DNA of 6,802 nt from JBCDBH01 sp039184055 (GCA_039184055.1 JBCDBH010000319.1:1-6802), one strand, 5' to 3'; shown: positions 1-6,206, numbered from the stretch's first letter. Notes: generated from the letters alone by a model not told the origin. Made by a program: numbers and translations.

Positions 1-1
1 G

Positions 2-382
2 CGCGACGTCGGTGATCACGGCAAAGCGGCGGAGATTCTGCTCCAGGCGTCTCAGGTCGAGCACAAAGAGCTCAAGAACGACATTCTCGACGTGCTCGAC
101 GATTGGCAATTCGATCGCTTCGTCGATCATTGGGAACGCGATCTCAATCGCCCGTGGCTGCGAGTGATCGACCCGGAGGAGTCGCGCATGAAGATGCTCA
201 GTGATGATGATCTGAATCTCAAGGACATGACCCCTGAGGAGCTCGATGCGGCGTGGAATCTGTGGTTCGACCTGGCGCAATCGACCAACGATAGTGATCC
301 GCCGTTCACGCACGGGGTGTTTGTCAATCTGACCTGGGAAGATCTGGGTTATGCGGACGGGCCACCCAAGGCTGAGCCGTAA
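2..382 (+). CDS. C-terminal part of an unrecognised acidic protein (5' truncated)
   Basis: The reading frame is open from base 2 to the TAA at 380-382, giving 126 visible residues, so the true start lies outside the window. A GTG at 92 could be read as a start, but the frame upstream of it has ordinary coding character (for example DHGKAAEILLQASQVEH), so it is more likely internal. The fragment is rich in Asp, Glu and Trp, appears mostly helical, and contains stretches such as DDWQFDRFVDHWERDLN and DMTPEELDAAWNLWFDLA. It has no cysteine, no membrane segment and no motif I can tie to a family, so no function is offered. It ends with a Pro-rich PPKAEP tail. The next gene is on the same strand after 138 bp and has its own promoter, so the two are probably not one operon. 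Confidence 0.75.
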   Translation, partial: RDVGDHGKAAEILLQASQVEHKELKNDILDVLDDWQFDRFVDHWERDLNRPWLRVIDPEESRMKMLSDDDLNLKDMTPEELDAAWNLWFDLAQSTNDSDPPFTHGVFVNLTWEDLGYADGPPKAEP

Positions 383-476
383 GCCCTCTTCTTTCTGTCA
401 GTTGCATACCGGGTCGTCGCCTGTAGACGCCCTGGATCCGTCGTAGTCTTGTTGCCTCACACCTAGTGTCTCGTCA

Positions 477-497
477 TCAAGTATCTTGACATCGAGA
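477..497 (+). promoter_or_regulatory. Candidate MarR operator overlapping the -35 box
   Basis: Two overlapping dyads lie here. TCAAG (477-481) and CTTGA (485-489) form a perfect 5-bp inverted repeat around TAT. TCTTGACATCGAGA (484-497) is an imperfect palindrome with 10 of 14 positions symmetric. Sites of the type ATCTTGAnATCAAGAT are common for MarR-family repressors. The position directly over the -35 hexamer of the marR-like gene suggests that bound protein would block RNA polymerase, which is the usual autorepression layout. The operator role is inferred; only the symmetry and position are seen. Confidence 0.5.
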
Positions 498-514
498 ATC
501 TTGGCGTCTAGATT
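486..514 (+). promoter_or_regulatory. Sigma70-type promoter of the marR-hydrolase operon
   Basis: A perfect -35 hexamer TTGACA (486-491) is followed after exactly 17 bp by TAGATT (509-514), which matches the -10 consensus at four of six positions including T1, A2 and T6. Initiation is expected about seven bases past the -10, near 521, which is the GTG start codon of the MarR gene. The transcript would therefore be leaderless or nearly so. This agrees with the absence of any Shine-Dalgarno-like sequence just before 521. Confidence 0.6.
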
Positions 515-520
515 TGCCTC

Positions 521-1033
521 GTGGCGATGACAACCGATCTTCTCGATTCTCTGCTCGACGATTGGCGTCGTGAACGTGCCGATCTCGATCCGGCGGCGAT
601 GGCGATCGTCGGACGCATCATCGTGCTCGGTGAGCATTTCAAGAAGAGCGTCAGTGAGGCGTTGGCGGTCCACGGCCTGGGCTATACCGATTTCGATGTC
701 TTGGCGACGCTGCGACGCTCGGGTGAGCCGTTTCAATTGCGACCCGCCGAGCTGCTGCGTGCGGTGTTGATTCAATCGGGCTCGCTCACCGCGTGTCTCG
801 ACCGGCTCGAACGGTCGGGCTGGGTGGCGCGCGTCGCGACGCCTGGTGACCGTCGGGGGCGCTCGGTTCAGCTCACCGACGCGGGCCGGGAGCTGATCGA
901 CCGGTTGATCGGTGTGCGTTTCGCCGAAGCCGCCGACCGCATCGCCAGTCTCGATAGTGCCGACCAGGAAACGCTGGCCAGGCTGCTACGAACCCTTCTG
1001 ATTGCGCAACATGAAACAGAGGTGGCGTCATGA
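521..1033 (+). CDS. MarR-family transcriptional regulator
   Basis: This 170-residue protein has the length and layout of a MarR-family winged-helix dimer. An N-terminal helical part (about residues 5-50, beginning LLDDWRRERADLDP) leads into the DNA-binding domain at about 55-122. The recognition-helix region includes SGSLTACLDRLERSGWVAR (86-104), and the wing carries the family hallmark DRRGRSVQLTDAGREL (110-125). A C-terminal helix completes the dimer interface. Such proteins usually repress their own operon and release DNA when they bind small phenolic or lipophilic ligands or are oxidised. This one has a single cysteine (Cys92), so a two-cysteine redox switch is unlikely. The GTG at 521 has no Shine-Dalgarno sequence but sits where the promoter predicts the transcript to begin; ATG at 527 is the alternative start. 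The stop overlaps the hydrolase start by 4 bp (ATGA). The ligand is unknown. Confidence 0.92.
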   Translation: MAMTTDLLDSLLDDWRRERADLDPAAMAIVGRIIVLGEHFKKSVSEALAVHGLGYTDFDVLATLRRSGEPFQLRPAELLRAVLIQSGSLTACLDRLERSGWVARVATPGDRRGRSVQLTDAGRELIDRLIGVRFAEAADRIASLDSADQETLARLLRTLLIAQHETEVAS

Positions 1034-2595
1034 TCCGTCTTGTCTTGGTCGTTCTCGTTCTTTGTCTCGGTTGTGGTGACGTCGATTCGACATCACAGGT
1101 GGCGGCACCCCAGGTGACGGCAGACGCCGCGGCGACCGACGGGTTGCTTACGCCGCTTTCGACCGAGGCGGTGGCGTACGAGCTCTTCGAAGAGACGATG
1201 ACGCTCGAAGACGGTTCGTCCCTCACCTACGACCGTGGCGTGGTGACCGTACCGGTCCGTCGCGACGTCGGGGCGGAGTCCGGCACGCTCGATGTCGAGT
1301 TCTACCGGTTTCGCCGCGCCGCCGAGGCACGTCCCGGCACGCCACCGATCGTCATCCTGCATGGCGGCCCGGGTTTCGAGGGGCTCGGTCCGCGTCTCGA
1401 GCAACCCGGCTATTACGAGAATCGACTCGCTCCTCGAACACGGATCGCCGATGTCATCGTGCCGGGCCAACGAGGGTTTGGCAGCTCGACCGCGACGCCC
1501 TGTGAGCCGACGGAAACGATGACCATCGAGCAAGCGATGGACGATGAGGCTCTGGCGGCGGTGGTCACGAAGGCCACCACGGCGTGTCGCGCCAAATGGG
1601 AGGCTGAGGGTTTCGACCTTACTGGTCTCAACGTGATCGAGGCGGCGGCCGACGTCGCCACCATCGCGGGTGTGCTGGGTTACGAGGAGATCCAGCTGTG
1701 GGGCGTGAGCTTTGGCTCGCATTGGGCGATGACGCTGATTCGTCAGTACCCTGCTTTGATCGCGCGCGCCACGCTGGGTGGGCTCGAAGGGCCGGATCAC
1801 ACCTACGACATGCCCACGGACGTCCTGGCGGCGCTCGAACGGATCGCGGCGTCGGCGCAAGCCTCGGCCGAATGGGCACCACACGTTCCCGAAGGTGGAT
1901 GGATCGCCGCCTACCGTGAGCTGATCGCGCGGGCCGAACGCGAGCCGATCCAGGTCGACATCGAAAGCCCGATCGATGGCGAGCCGATGACGGTGACGCT
2001 CGAGGCCGACCATCTGCGTCAGCTCTTTTCGGGTACCAAGCGCTACACCGGCTTTCGGTTTCGCACCGACGCGTGGCCGCGGTTGCTTCACGAGCTGGTG
2101 AACGGTGAACTCAGCGACGAGACCGCCGGCTGGATCGGCAATCGGCTCGATACCGGGCTCGTGGATGCGGCGTTTTTTCAGCTCGATTGTGCGTCGGGGC
2201 TCAGCGAAGAGCGGGGTGAGCGCTTGCGCACCGACCCGGCCGCCGACGTCCTCGGGGCCACGTGGCTGGGCTACGACACGGCTTGTCCGGCATGGGATGC
2301 CGATCTCGGCGAGGCGTTTCGCGGTTCGTTCCGCACCGCCGTACCCACCGTCTTGGTGCACGGCAATTGGGACACCTCGACACCCTACGAGAACGCGATC
2401 GAGCTGCGTCCCTTCTTCACCGACCATCGCTTTGTCCATGTCGAAGGAGGCTCACACGGTGCGCTCCGAGAGGCGATGGAAGATGTCGAGGGCTTTGCCG
2501 AGGCCATGTCCGAGTGGCTTGGCGGAGGTGATTTTTCAGCGCTACCCGAGCGCGTCGAACTGCCACCGCTCGACTGGTCGATGGCCGAGTCTTGA
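1030..2595 (+). CDS. Probable lipoprotein alpha/beta hydrolase, S33/TAP-like (prolyl or tripeptidyl aminopeptidase type)
   Basis: This 521-residue alpha/beta-hydrolase has all expected active-site parts. HGGPG (111-115) supplies the oxyanion hole, GQRGFGSS (146-153) is the S33-type strand-loop, and GVSFG (225-229) carries the nucleophile Ser227. HGNWDTSTPYENA (444-456) offers the acid Asp448, and GGSHGAL (473-479) gives the base His476. The order, the spacing and the helical cap of about 190 residues between nucleophile and acid fit TAP-like S33 enzymes, which release N-terminal amino acids or short peptides, although relatives hydrolyse esters or amides of small molecules. The N-terminus is a hydrophobic signal ending LCLGCGD, read as a lipobox with lipidated Cys15. 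Position -3 is Cys rather than Leu, so the lipobox is imperfect. Gly at +2 would permit outer-membrane sorting. A strong Shine-Dalgarno (GAGGTGG, 1019-1025) precedes the ATG, and the 4-bp overlap indicates coupled translation with the regulator. Substrate is unknown. Confidence 0.88.
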   Translation: MIRLVLVVLVLCLGCGDVDSTSQVAAPQVTADAAATDGLLTPLSTEAVAYELFEETMTLEDGSSLTYDRGVVTVPVRRDVGAESGTLDVEFYRFRRAAEARPGTPPIVILHGGPGFEGLGPRLEQPGYYENRLAPRTRIADVIVPGQRGFGSSTATPCEPTETMTIEQAMDDEALAAVVTKATTACRAKWEAEGFDLTGLNVIEAAADVATIAGVLGYEEIQLWGVSFGSHWAMTLIRQYPALIARATLGGLEGPDHTYDMPTDVLAALERIAASAQASAEWAPHVPEGGWIAAYRELIARAEREPIQVDIESPIDGEPMTVTLEADHLRQLFSGTKRYTGFRFRTDAWPRLLHELVNGELSDETAGWIGNRLDTGLVDAAFFQLDCASGLSEERGERLRTDPAADVLGATWLGYDTACPAWDADLGEAFRGSFRTAVPTVLVHGNWDTSTPYENAIELRPFFTDHRFVHVEGGSHGALREAMEDVEGFAEAMSEWLGGGDFSALPERVELPPLDWSMAES

Positions 2596-2618
2596 CCGTT
2601 CACGTCTGATCTCTCCGA

Positions 2619-2648
2619 TGCCGTTGATCTCGCCAGAGATCAATGGCA
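2619..2648 (+). terminator. 13-bp hairpin after the hydrolase gene, no U tract
   Basis: Bases 2619-2631 pair with 2636-2648 around the loop GCCA; all 13 pairs are Watson-Crick except one G-U (2623/2644). The hairpin begins 23 bases after the hydrolase stop. No run of T follows, so it is not a canonical intrinsic terminator. It may protect the 3' end of the mRNA or act with Rho. The pairing is certain and the role is inferred. Confidence 0.4.
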
Positions 2649-2752
2649 AGGCGTCCAGGGTGGTCGTCTAACGGCTGGGACGAGTTGGACTGTCCCGGTG
2701 TCGAAAGGTATGGATTCTCATATCGAACTTGGGTAATATCTCTGCACTACTC

Positions 2753-2798
2753 GTGAGTCGACTTTAGGGCCTCATCGAGAGGGTCTGCGGCGACTCAC
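2753..2798 (+). other. Potential structured 5' leader of the secreted-protein operon
   Basis: GTGAGTCG (2753-2760) is perfectly complementary to CGACTCAC (2791-2798). Inside this closing stem, CCTC (2770-2773) can pair with GAGG (2779-2782) around a 5-base loop. The element ends 42 bp before the ATG at 2841 and would leave the Shine-Dalgarno (GGGAGGT, 2829-2835) free. I see no riboswitch family consensus. The promoter of this operon must lie between 2596 and 2840 but is not obvious: TTGGAC (2685-2690) with TATGGA (2709-2714), TAATAT (2734-2739) with no -35, and GAACTT (2725-2730, resembling an ECF -35) are all weak. Confidence 0.25.
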
Positions 2799-2840
2799 TC
2801 TATTTCGCTCCATGGCACGGAGCTTTTTGGGAGGTTAGTC

Positions 2841-4883
2841 ATGTTTCGAAGATCCCTTTTTACAGGTGTGGTGTGTCTACTGGTTCTGATCGCTGGCTCG
2901 ATCTGGGCGGCGGGTGAGCTGTCGGATGCCGAAGTCCGCATGGAGCGTTTGCGAGCCGAGCGAATGGCCAATGCTGAACCGACCCGTTTGGCGAGCGCGC
3001 ATTATTCGATCGCTGGTAAAGACAACACGGTGGTGTACATGATCAACAAGGTCGCCGACCCGATCGAGGTCGAGCTGTCGGTGCTGGCCGACAACGGTGA
3101 CTTGTTGGGAATCGGTCGTTTCTTGCTCGAGCCCAATCGTCACACCACGGTGCCCTTGCGTGATGCGCTCGCCAGTGCCGGGGCCGCGTATCGACAAGGG
3201 AGTTTGCGACTCGATTTCAACGGTGATCCTGACATGGTGCAGGCGTGGGCGGTGCTCGAGCGTGGCCGTCAGCTCGTCGAGCTACCGTTGAAGGTGGTCG
3301 GTGTCGAGCAGGCGTGGCAGCGTCTGGCGTTTTGGGATGCGCGTCCCTTCGGTGGCGCGAGCCCTTCGTTCTACGTCGTCAACGCGAGCGATGTCGCGGT
3401 GGACTACGATCTGCGTCTCGGTCAGGACGGTGAGCTGATGCATCGACAACAGGGCATCTTGGCGGCCGGTGAGCGCCAGGTGGTGACGCCCGGGTCGGTG
3501 GCGCTGTCGCTCGATCACGGCTGGCTGTGGCTCGAGACCGACGGCGTTCCGGGTTCGGTGATGGCGGTCGGTCTGCTCGCCGGCGACGGCCAGCGTGGTC
3601 GGACCTCGCATCTCAGCCGACTCGAGGTCGAGGCTTCCCTGCAGACCAACACCTTCAGCGAATTCTCGTCCTTGGCCCTGCCGCTCGGTGAGGCGAAACA
3701 AGCCGTGGTCAGTCTGTTCAACGGCAACGAAGACTCGGCCACGGCCGACGTCCAGGTCGTCGCGCTCGATAGCGGTCGTGAGCTCGCTCGCCAAACCGTG
3801 GTGGTGGGACCGAACGGCGTTGTCACCCTCGACGCTCGGGCGCTCGCCGCGGCGTCGAGCCGTGGTCTGCCTCAGGAAGGTCGTCTCGTGGTGACCGGTG
3901 ATCGGCCGCTGCGGATCTGGTCGATCGCCGAGCTGGCCGATGGCGATACCCTCGAGGTGGCGGTATTCGGGCTCGACCAGGCTCACCAGAGCGGTCTGTA
4001 CCCCTTGCCGAGTCTCGATCGTCACGCGGTGGTGAGCACCTTCGTCAACGTCGGTGACCAGCCGACGACGATTCTCGGTCAGGCCTCGTGGGCCGGAGGC
4101 GCCTATGCGCTCGAGCCCCTCACCATCCCACCGGGTGAAGCTCGTCGTATCGACTTCGCCGCGCTGGCCGCCGACGGTGCGCCGGATCTGCTCGAGCGTC
4201 GCTTTGATCCGACCTATCGCGACGGTTTCTTCCAGTGGACCGCGCGTGGCAGTCACGAGGTGATCGCGCGCACCGACGTACGACCGCTCGACCGTGACGA
4301 TCGCTTCGGCTTCAACTGCGGCGGCTGCTGTCCGGAAAGCTCGTTCGGCGATCTGATTCCGGGATCGGTGATGCTCGACCTCGACGTCTCGACGTCCTTC
4401 GCAGGCGTCGAGAAGATCTCGACCTGTAGCGGTGTCCTCGGGCCGTACACGATCTCCAGCTTCGCCAGCCTGAATTACTCCTCGCCGGTGACCTGGAACG
4501 GCGCCAACATCTCGACCACCAACGTCACCGATCAGACGGCCTCGTTCACCGCCTGGGGTGACGAGATCGACACCGACGGTTACGACTGTTTCAACGTGCC
4601 GGTTCTTTTCGGTGACAACGGTGGCGTGCAAGCCGACGATTGTCAGGAAGACAATCATCCGAACTTCGATGTCACGCGGTCGTGTGGGGATCAGTCGAGC
4701 GGTTGCCAAGACTGCTTCAGCTGCTGTGACAAGCAGCAGGACACGGGCGATTGTCGTTGCGACAAGCTGCCCTTCGGTGTGTCGGTTTGCAAGACTGGTG
4801 TCAAGACCGCTTGTCAGTCGTGCAAACAGGTCTGTGCCACCCAACACAGCTGCAGCTCTACGAGCTGGCCGCCCGTTTGCTGA
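2841..4883 (+). CDS. Exported multi-domain protein with four beta-sandwich-like repeats and a cysteine-rich C-terminus
   Basis: This 680-residue protein is not one I recognise. Residues 1-24 form a Sec signal peptide (basic MFRR, hydrophobic core, probable cut after IWAA). A charged helix follows at about 26-47. Residues 52-480 hold four divergent repeats of about 110 residues. Each has a hydrophobic strand ending in Asn (Asn69, Asn181, Asn294, Asn403, spaced 112, 113 and 109), then a polar turn, a D/G hairpin, a PGE/PNR-like turn, and a closing Gly plus beta strands (GSLRLDF, GWLWLET, GRLVVTG, GFFQWTA). This looks like an Ig-like or other beta-sandwich array. Residues 481-680 are different: they carry all 19 cysteines of the mature protein, with FNCGGCC at 491-497 and 14 cysteines after residue 600, including CQDCFSCC (622-629). 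The odd count leaves one cysteine free or paired between chains. The signal peptide and likely disulfides place it outside the cytoplasm. A strong Shine-Dalgarno (GGGAGGT, 2829-2835) lies 5 bases before the ATG. The gene at 4899 follows after 15 bp. Confidence 0.85.
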   Translation: MFRRSLFTGVVCLLVLIAGSIWAAGELSDAEVRMERLRAERMANAEPTRLASAHYSIAGKDNTVVYMINKVADPIEVELSVLADNGDLLGIGRFLLEPNRHTTVPLRDALASAGAAYRQGSLRLDFNGDPDMVQAWAVLERGRQLVELPLKVVGVEQAWQRLAFWDARPFGGASPSFYVVNASDVAVDYDLRLGQDGELMHRQQGILAAGERQVVTPGSVALSLDHGWLWLETDGVPGSVMAVGLLAGDGQRGRTSHLSRLEVEASLQTNTFSEFSSLALPLGEAKQAVVSLFNGNEDSATADVQVVALDSGRELARQTVVVGPNGVVTLDARALAAASSRGLPQEGRLVVTGDRPLRIWSIAELADGDTLEVAVFGLDQAHQSGLYPLPSLDRHAVVSTFVNVGDQPTTILGQASWAGGAYALEPLTIPPGEARRIDFAALAADGAPDLLERRFDPTYRDGFFQWTARGSHEVIARTDVRPLDRDDRFGFNCGGCCPESSFGDLIPGSVMLDLDVSTSFAGVEKISTCSGVLGPYTISSFASLNYSSPVTWNGANISTTNVTDQTASFTAWGDEIDTDGYDCFNVPVLFGDNGGVQADDCQEDNHPNFDVTRSCGDQSSGCQDCFSCCDKQQDTGDCRCDKLPFGVSVCKTGVKTACQSCKQVCATQHSCSSTSWPPVC

Positions 4884-4898
4884 TCGGAGAAGCAACGC

Positions 4899-5750
4899 AT
4901 GAAGACACTCATTGCCATCCTTCTGCTCGGGGTCATGGCGGTGTGCCCGGTCGTCGCCGAGACGGCCACCGAGACCACGGCCGATGATTTGCCCGTTCGG
5001 GTCAACCACTCTCAGACATGGCAGGGCACCGCAGGCTCGACCGAGATCGAGGTGCGCACCTTGACCGTGACCGATTGGATGCCCGATCGCGCTCTGACAC
5101 GCGTGTTGATCAACGACGACGACACGCGTCTAGTGCTCGACGAGGAGCGCTTTCTGCTCGAAGGCACCTCGCGCTTCACCTTGCGTGACGCCAGCACCGG
5201 CTGGTGGCTCGAGCTCACCGCGCACTCGGGTCTGGTGCTCGAGTCGATCGATCAGGCGGCCGATCCGGGTCAGATCGCCATCGGCTTTTCCAACCTGGTG
5301 GCTGACGACTACGAGGGTAGCCTTGCGCTTCGCGCCCAAGGCTTGCCCGAGGTGGTGGTGCCGGCGCGGCTCTGGCGTGACGATGCCTACCTGCGCTTCG
5401 CGCGTCGTCTCGAAGCCGACGAGCATCGCTCGACCTTGGTGAACAACGTTCCAGCGCCGACCCGGGAAACCCTGCGTCGCTTGGCGTCGTTGGTGCGCAC
5501 CGGGGACGCCGGTGCGGAGCTCGACAACTTCGGTGGTCTGCTCGCCGCGCTCGAGCTGATGCTCGACGCCGATCCAGTCACCGCGCCGGTGACGCCACGG
5601 CCACCGTTGCGTTGGCGTCTGGTCGACACTGAATTCGTCAACGGTGACGATCTCGCCACCCGTCAGGCTCAGTTCACTGATGCGTTCGGACTGTCGACAT
5701 CCGACCCGGTCGCCGATCTGCGGGACAACGCCACGCCTATCAGTCGCTGA
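4899..5750 (+). CDS. Exported protein of unknown function, partner of the cysteine-rich repeat protein
   Basis: This 283-residue protein has a clear Sec signal peptide (MKTLIAILLLGVMAVCPVVA, likely cut after Ala20). Cys16 is within the signal and its context (MAVC) is a poor lipobox, so a soluble periplasmic or secreted protein is favoured over a lipoprotein. The mature part has no cysteine, in sharp contrast with its neighbour. Residues 30-160 alternate short hydrophobic strands with Asp-rich turns (VLINDDDTRLVLDEERFLLEG, 69-89, then WWLELTAHSGLVLES), suggesting a beta domain. Residues 160-222 look helical. A Pro-rich linker (224-236) precedes a C-terminal tail. I recognise no family or catalytic motif. 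The Shine-Dalgarno CGGAGAA (4885-4891) and the 15-bp gap to the upstream stop indicate one operon, and the intrinsic terminator begins 20 bp after the stop. A joint role at the cell surface is inferred from context only. Confidence 0.85.
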   Translation: MKTLIAILLLGVMAVCPVVAETATETTADDLPVRVNHSQTWQGTAGSTEIEVRTLTVTDWMPDRALTRVLINDDDTRLVLDEERFLLEGTSRFTLRDASTGWWLELTAHSGLVLESIDQAADPGQIAIGFSNLVADDYEGSLALRAQGLPEVVVPARLWRDDAYLRFARRLEADEHRSTLVNNVPAPTRETLRRLASLVRTGDAGAELDNFGGLLAALELMLDADPVTAPVTPRPPLRWRLVDTEFVNGDDLATRQAQFTDAFGLSTSDPVADLRDNATPISR

Positions 5751-5770
5751 GCACGGCTGTTGATCGATCG

Positions 5771-5804
5771 AAAAAGCCTCTCGTAGCGATACGAGAGGCT
5801 TTTT
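5771..5804. terminator. Bidirectional Rho-independent terminator
   Basis: Bases 5771-5785 are perfectly complementary to 5790-5804 around a GCGA tetraloop. The stem core is GCCTCTCGTA, flanked by five A on the left and five T on the right, so each strand has a U tract after the hairpin. It begins 20 bp after the stop of the secreted-protein operon and also faces the minus-strand nuclease gene. It can therefore end transcripts arriving from either side. Confidence 0.92.
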
Positions 5805-5951
5805 CATGGCGAAATCTCGATCTCGAGCCTTGTCGGAGCCTCGAGACGCTGTAGATGGTGATCGAGGCCGCTGCGGAAGCCTCTGATCGCGTTTCGAAGC
5901 GATGTGAGTGCTTGCGGAAGGCGTTTTTCAGAATCAATCGCGATCGAGAGT

Positions 5952-6130
5952 GGTAACAGGGCTTCGGCCAGTGACCCGGAGGTGCGTTACGGCGGTAATG
6001 GGGTTTGGGGCAGTGTCCCGGAGGTGCGTTACGGCGGTATCGGGGCTCGGGACAGTGGCCTGAGGGGCCGTACGGAGGAATGGTGCGTTCGGCCGGTGAC
6101 CCGAAGGTGCGTTACGACGTCGGTGCTGAG
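5952..6130. repeat. Degenerate tandem array of 42-bp repeats in the convergent intergenic region
   Basis: Units start at 5969, 6011, 6053 and 6094 (periods 42, 42 and 41), and a partial tail-like unit occupies 5952-5968. Units 1 and 2 match at 36 of 42 positions. Unit 4 matches unit 1 at 23 of its first 26 bases. Unit 3 is the most decayed. The core is CCCGGAGGTGCGTTACGG. The remaining parts of the 5805-6206 gap show no credible gene: short frames exist but cross the terminator or the nuclease gene. The array could be a minisatellite, a protein-binding array, or part of a non-coding transcript. Confidence 0.8.
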
Positions 6131-6188
6131 TGCGATGGAGCCGTCGCAGCCGCCGTTGGCAGGGTACCTTCGTGTCGGTCGAGAAGTA

Positions 6189-6197
6189 ATTATAGCA
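6189..6197 (-). promoter_or_regulatory. Extended -10 promoter-like site reading into the repeat array
   Basis: On the minus strand this reads TGCTATAAT, a perfect match to the extended -10 consensus TGnTATAAT, preceded by an A/T-rich stretch over the end of the nuclease gene. No good -35 lies 16-18 bp upstream, which extended -10 promoters can tolerate. Initiation would fall near 6182. In GC-rich DNA such a match is unusual, but a chance occurrence in a locally AT-rich patch cannot be excluded. Confidence 0.3.
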
Positions 6198-6206
6198 GAG
6201 AATGTC

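Larger units (their letters stand above)
5771..6182 (-). ncRNA. Hypothetical small RNA from the convergent intergenic region
   Basis: A transcript starting from the extended -10 near 6182 would cross the 42-bp repeats and stop at the bidirectional terminator, giving an RNA of roughly 410 nt with no convincing coding frame. On this strand the intact repeat units read CACCUCC, similar to the anti-Shine-Dalgarno of 16S rRNA. The same bases could instead be only the 3' untranslated part of the nuclease mRNA. This is a prediction from promoter, repeat and terminator placement; no RNA family is recognised. Confidence 0.22.

Noticed and set aside
411..432. Hairpin with a 7-bp stem and one bulge after the first gene, as a terminator
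   Set aside because: The stem is short and bulged and no T run follows, so it is too weak to call.
93..566. 15-bp direct repeat TGCTCGACGATTGGC at 93-107 and 552-566
   Set aside because: Both copies are in coding frames and encode the same LDDW peptide with preferred codons. No other mobile-element or attachment-site features flank them.
1093..2439. Minus-strand open frame of 448 codons opposite the hydrolase
   Set aside because: The plus strand carries an intact catalytic triad in the right order. The antisense product is Arg/Gly-rich without motifs.
2725..2755. ECF-sigma promoter based on GAACTT at 2725-2730
   Set aside because: No convincing -10 partner is present at the expected distance.
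3282..5009. Minus-strand open frame of 575 codons opposite the repeat protein
   Set aside because: It is antisense to two genes with signal peptides, ribosome-binding sites and coherent domains. Its translation is Arg/Thr/His-rich and low in structure, typical of a codon-bias shadow in GC-rich DNA.
5740..5937. Minus-strand 65-codon frame (and a 71-codon frame at 6029-6244)
   Set aside because: One reads through the bidirectional terminator and into the 3' end of a real gene. The other begins inside the nuclease gene and runs across the repeats. Neither has a credible ribosome-binding site or domain.
5969..6130. CRISPR array
   Set aside because: The units abut with no unique spacers of constant size, similarity runs through the whole unit, and no cas gene is present.
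5969..6130. Integron attC-like sites, because of GCGTTAC in each unit
   Set aside because: GTTACGG does not fit the core GTTRRRY, no matching inverse core is present, and there is no cassette gene or integrase.
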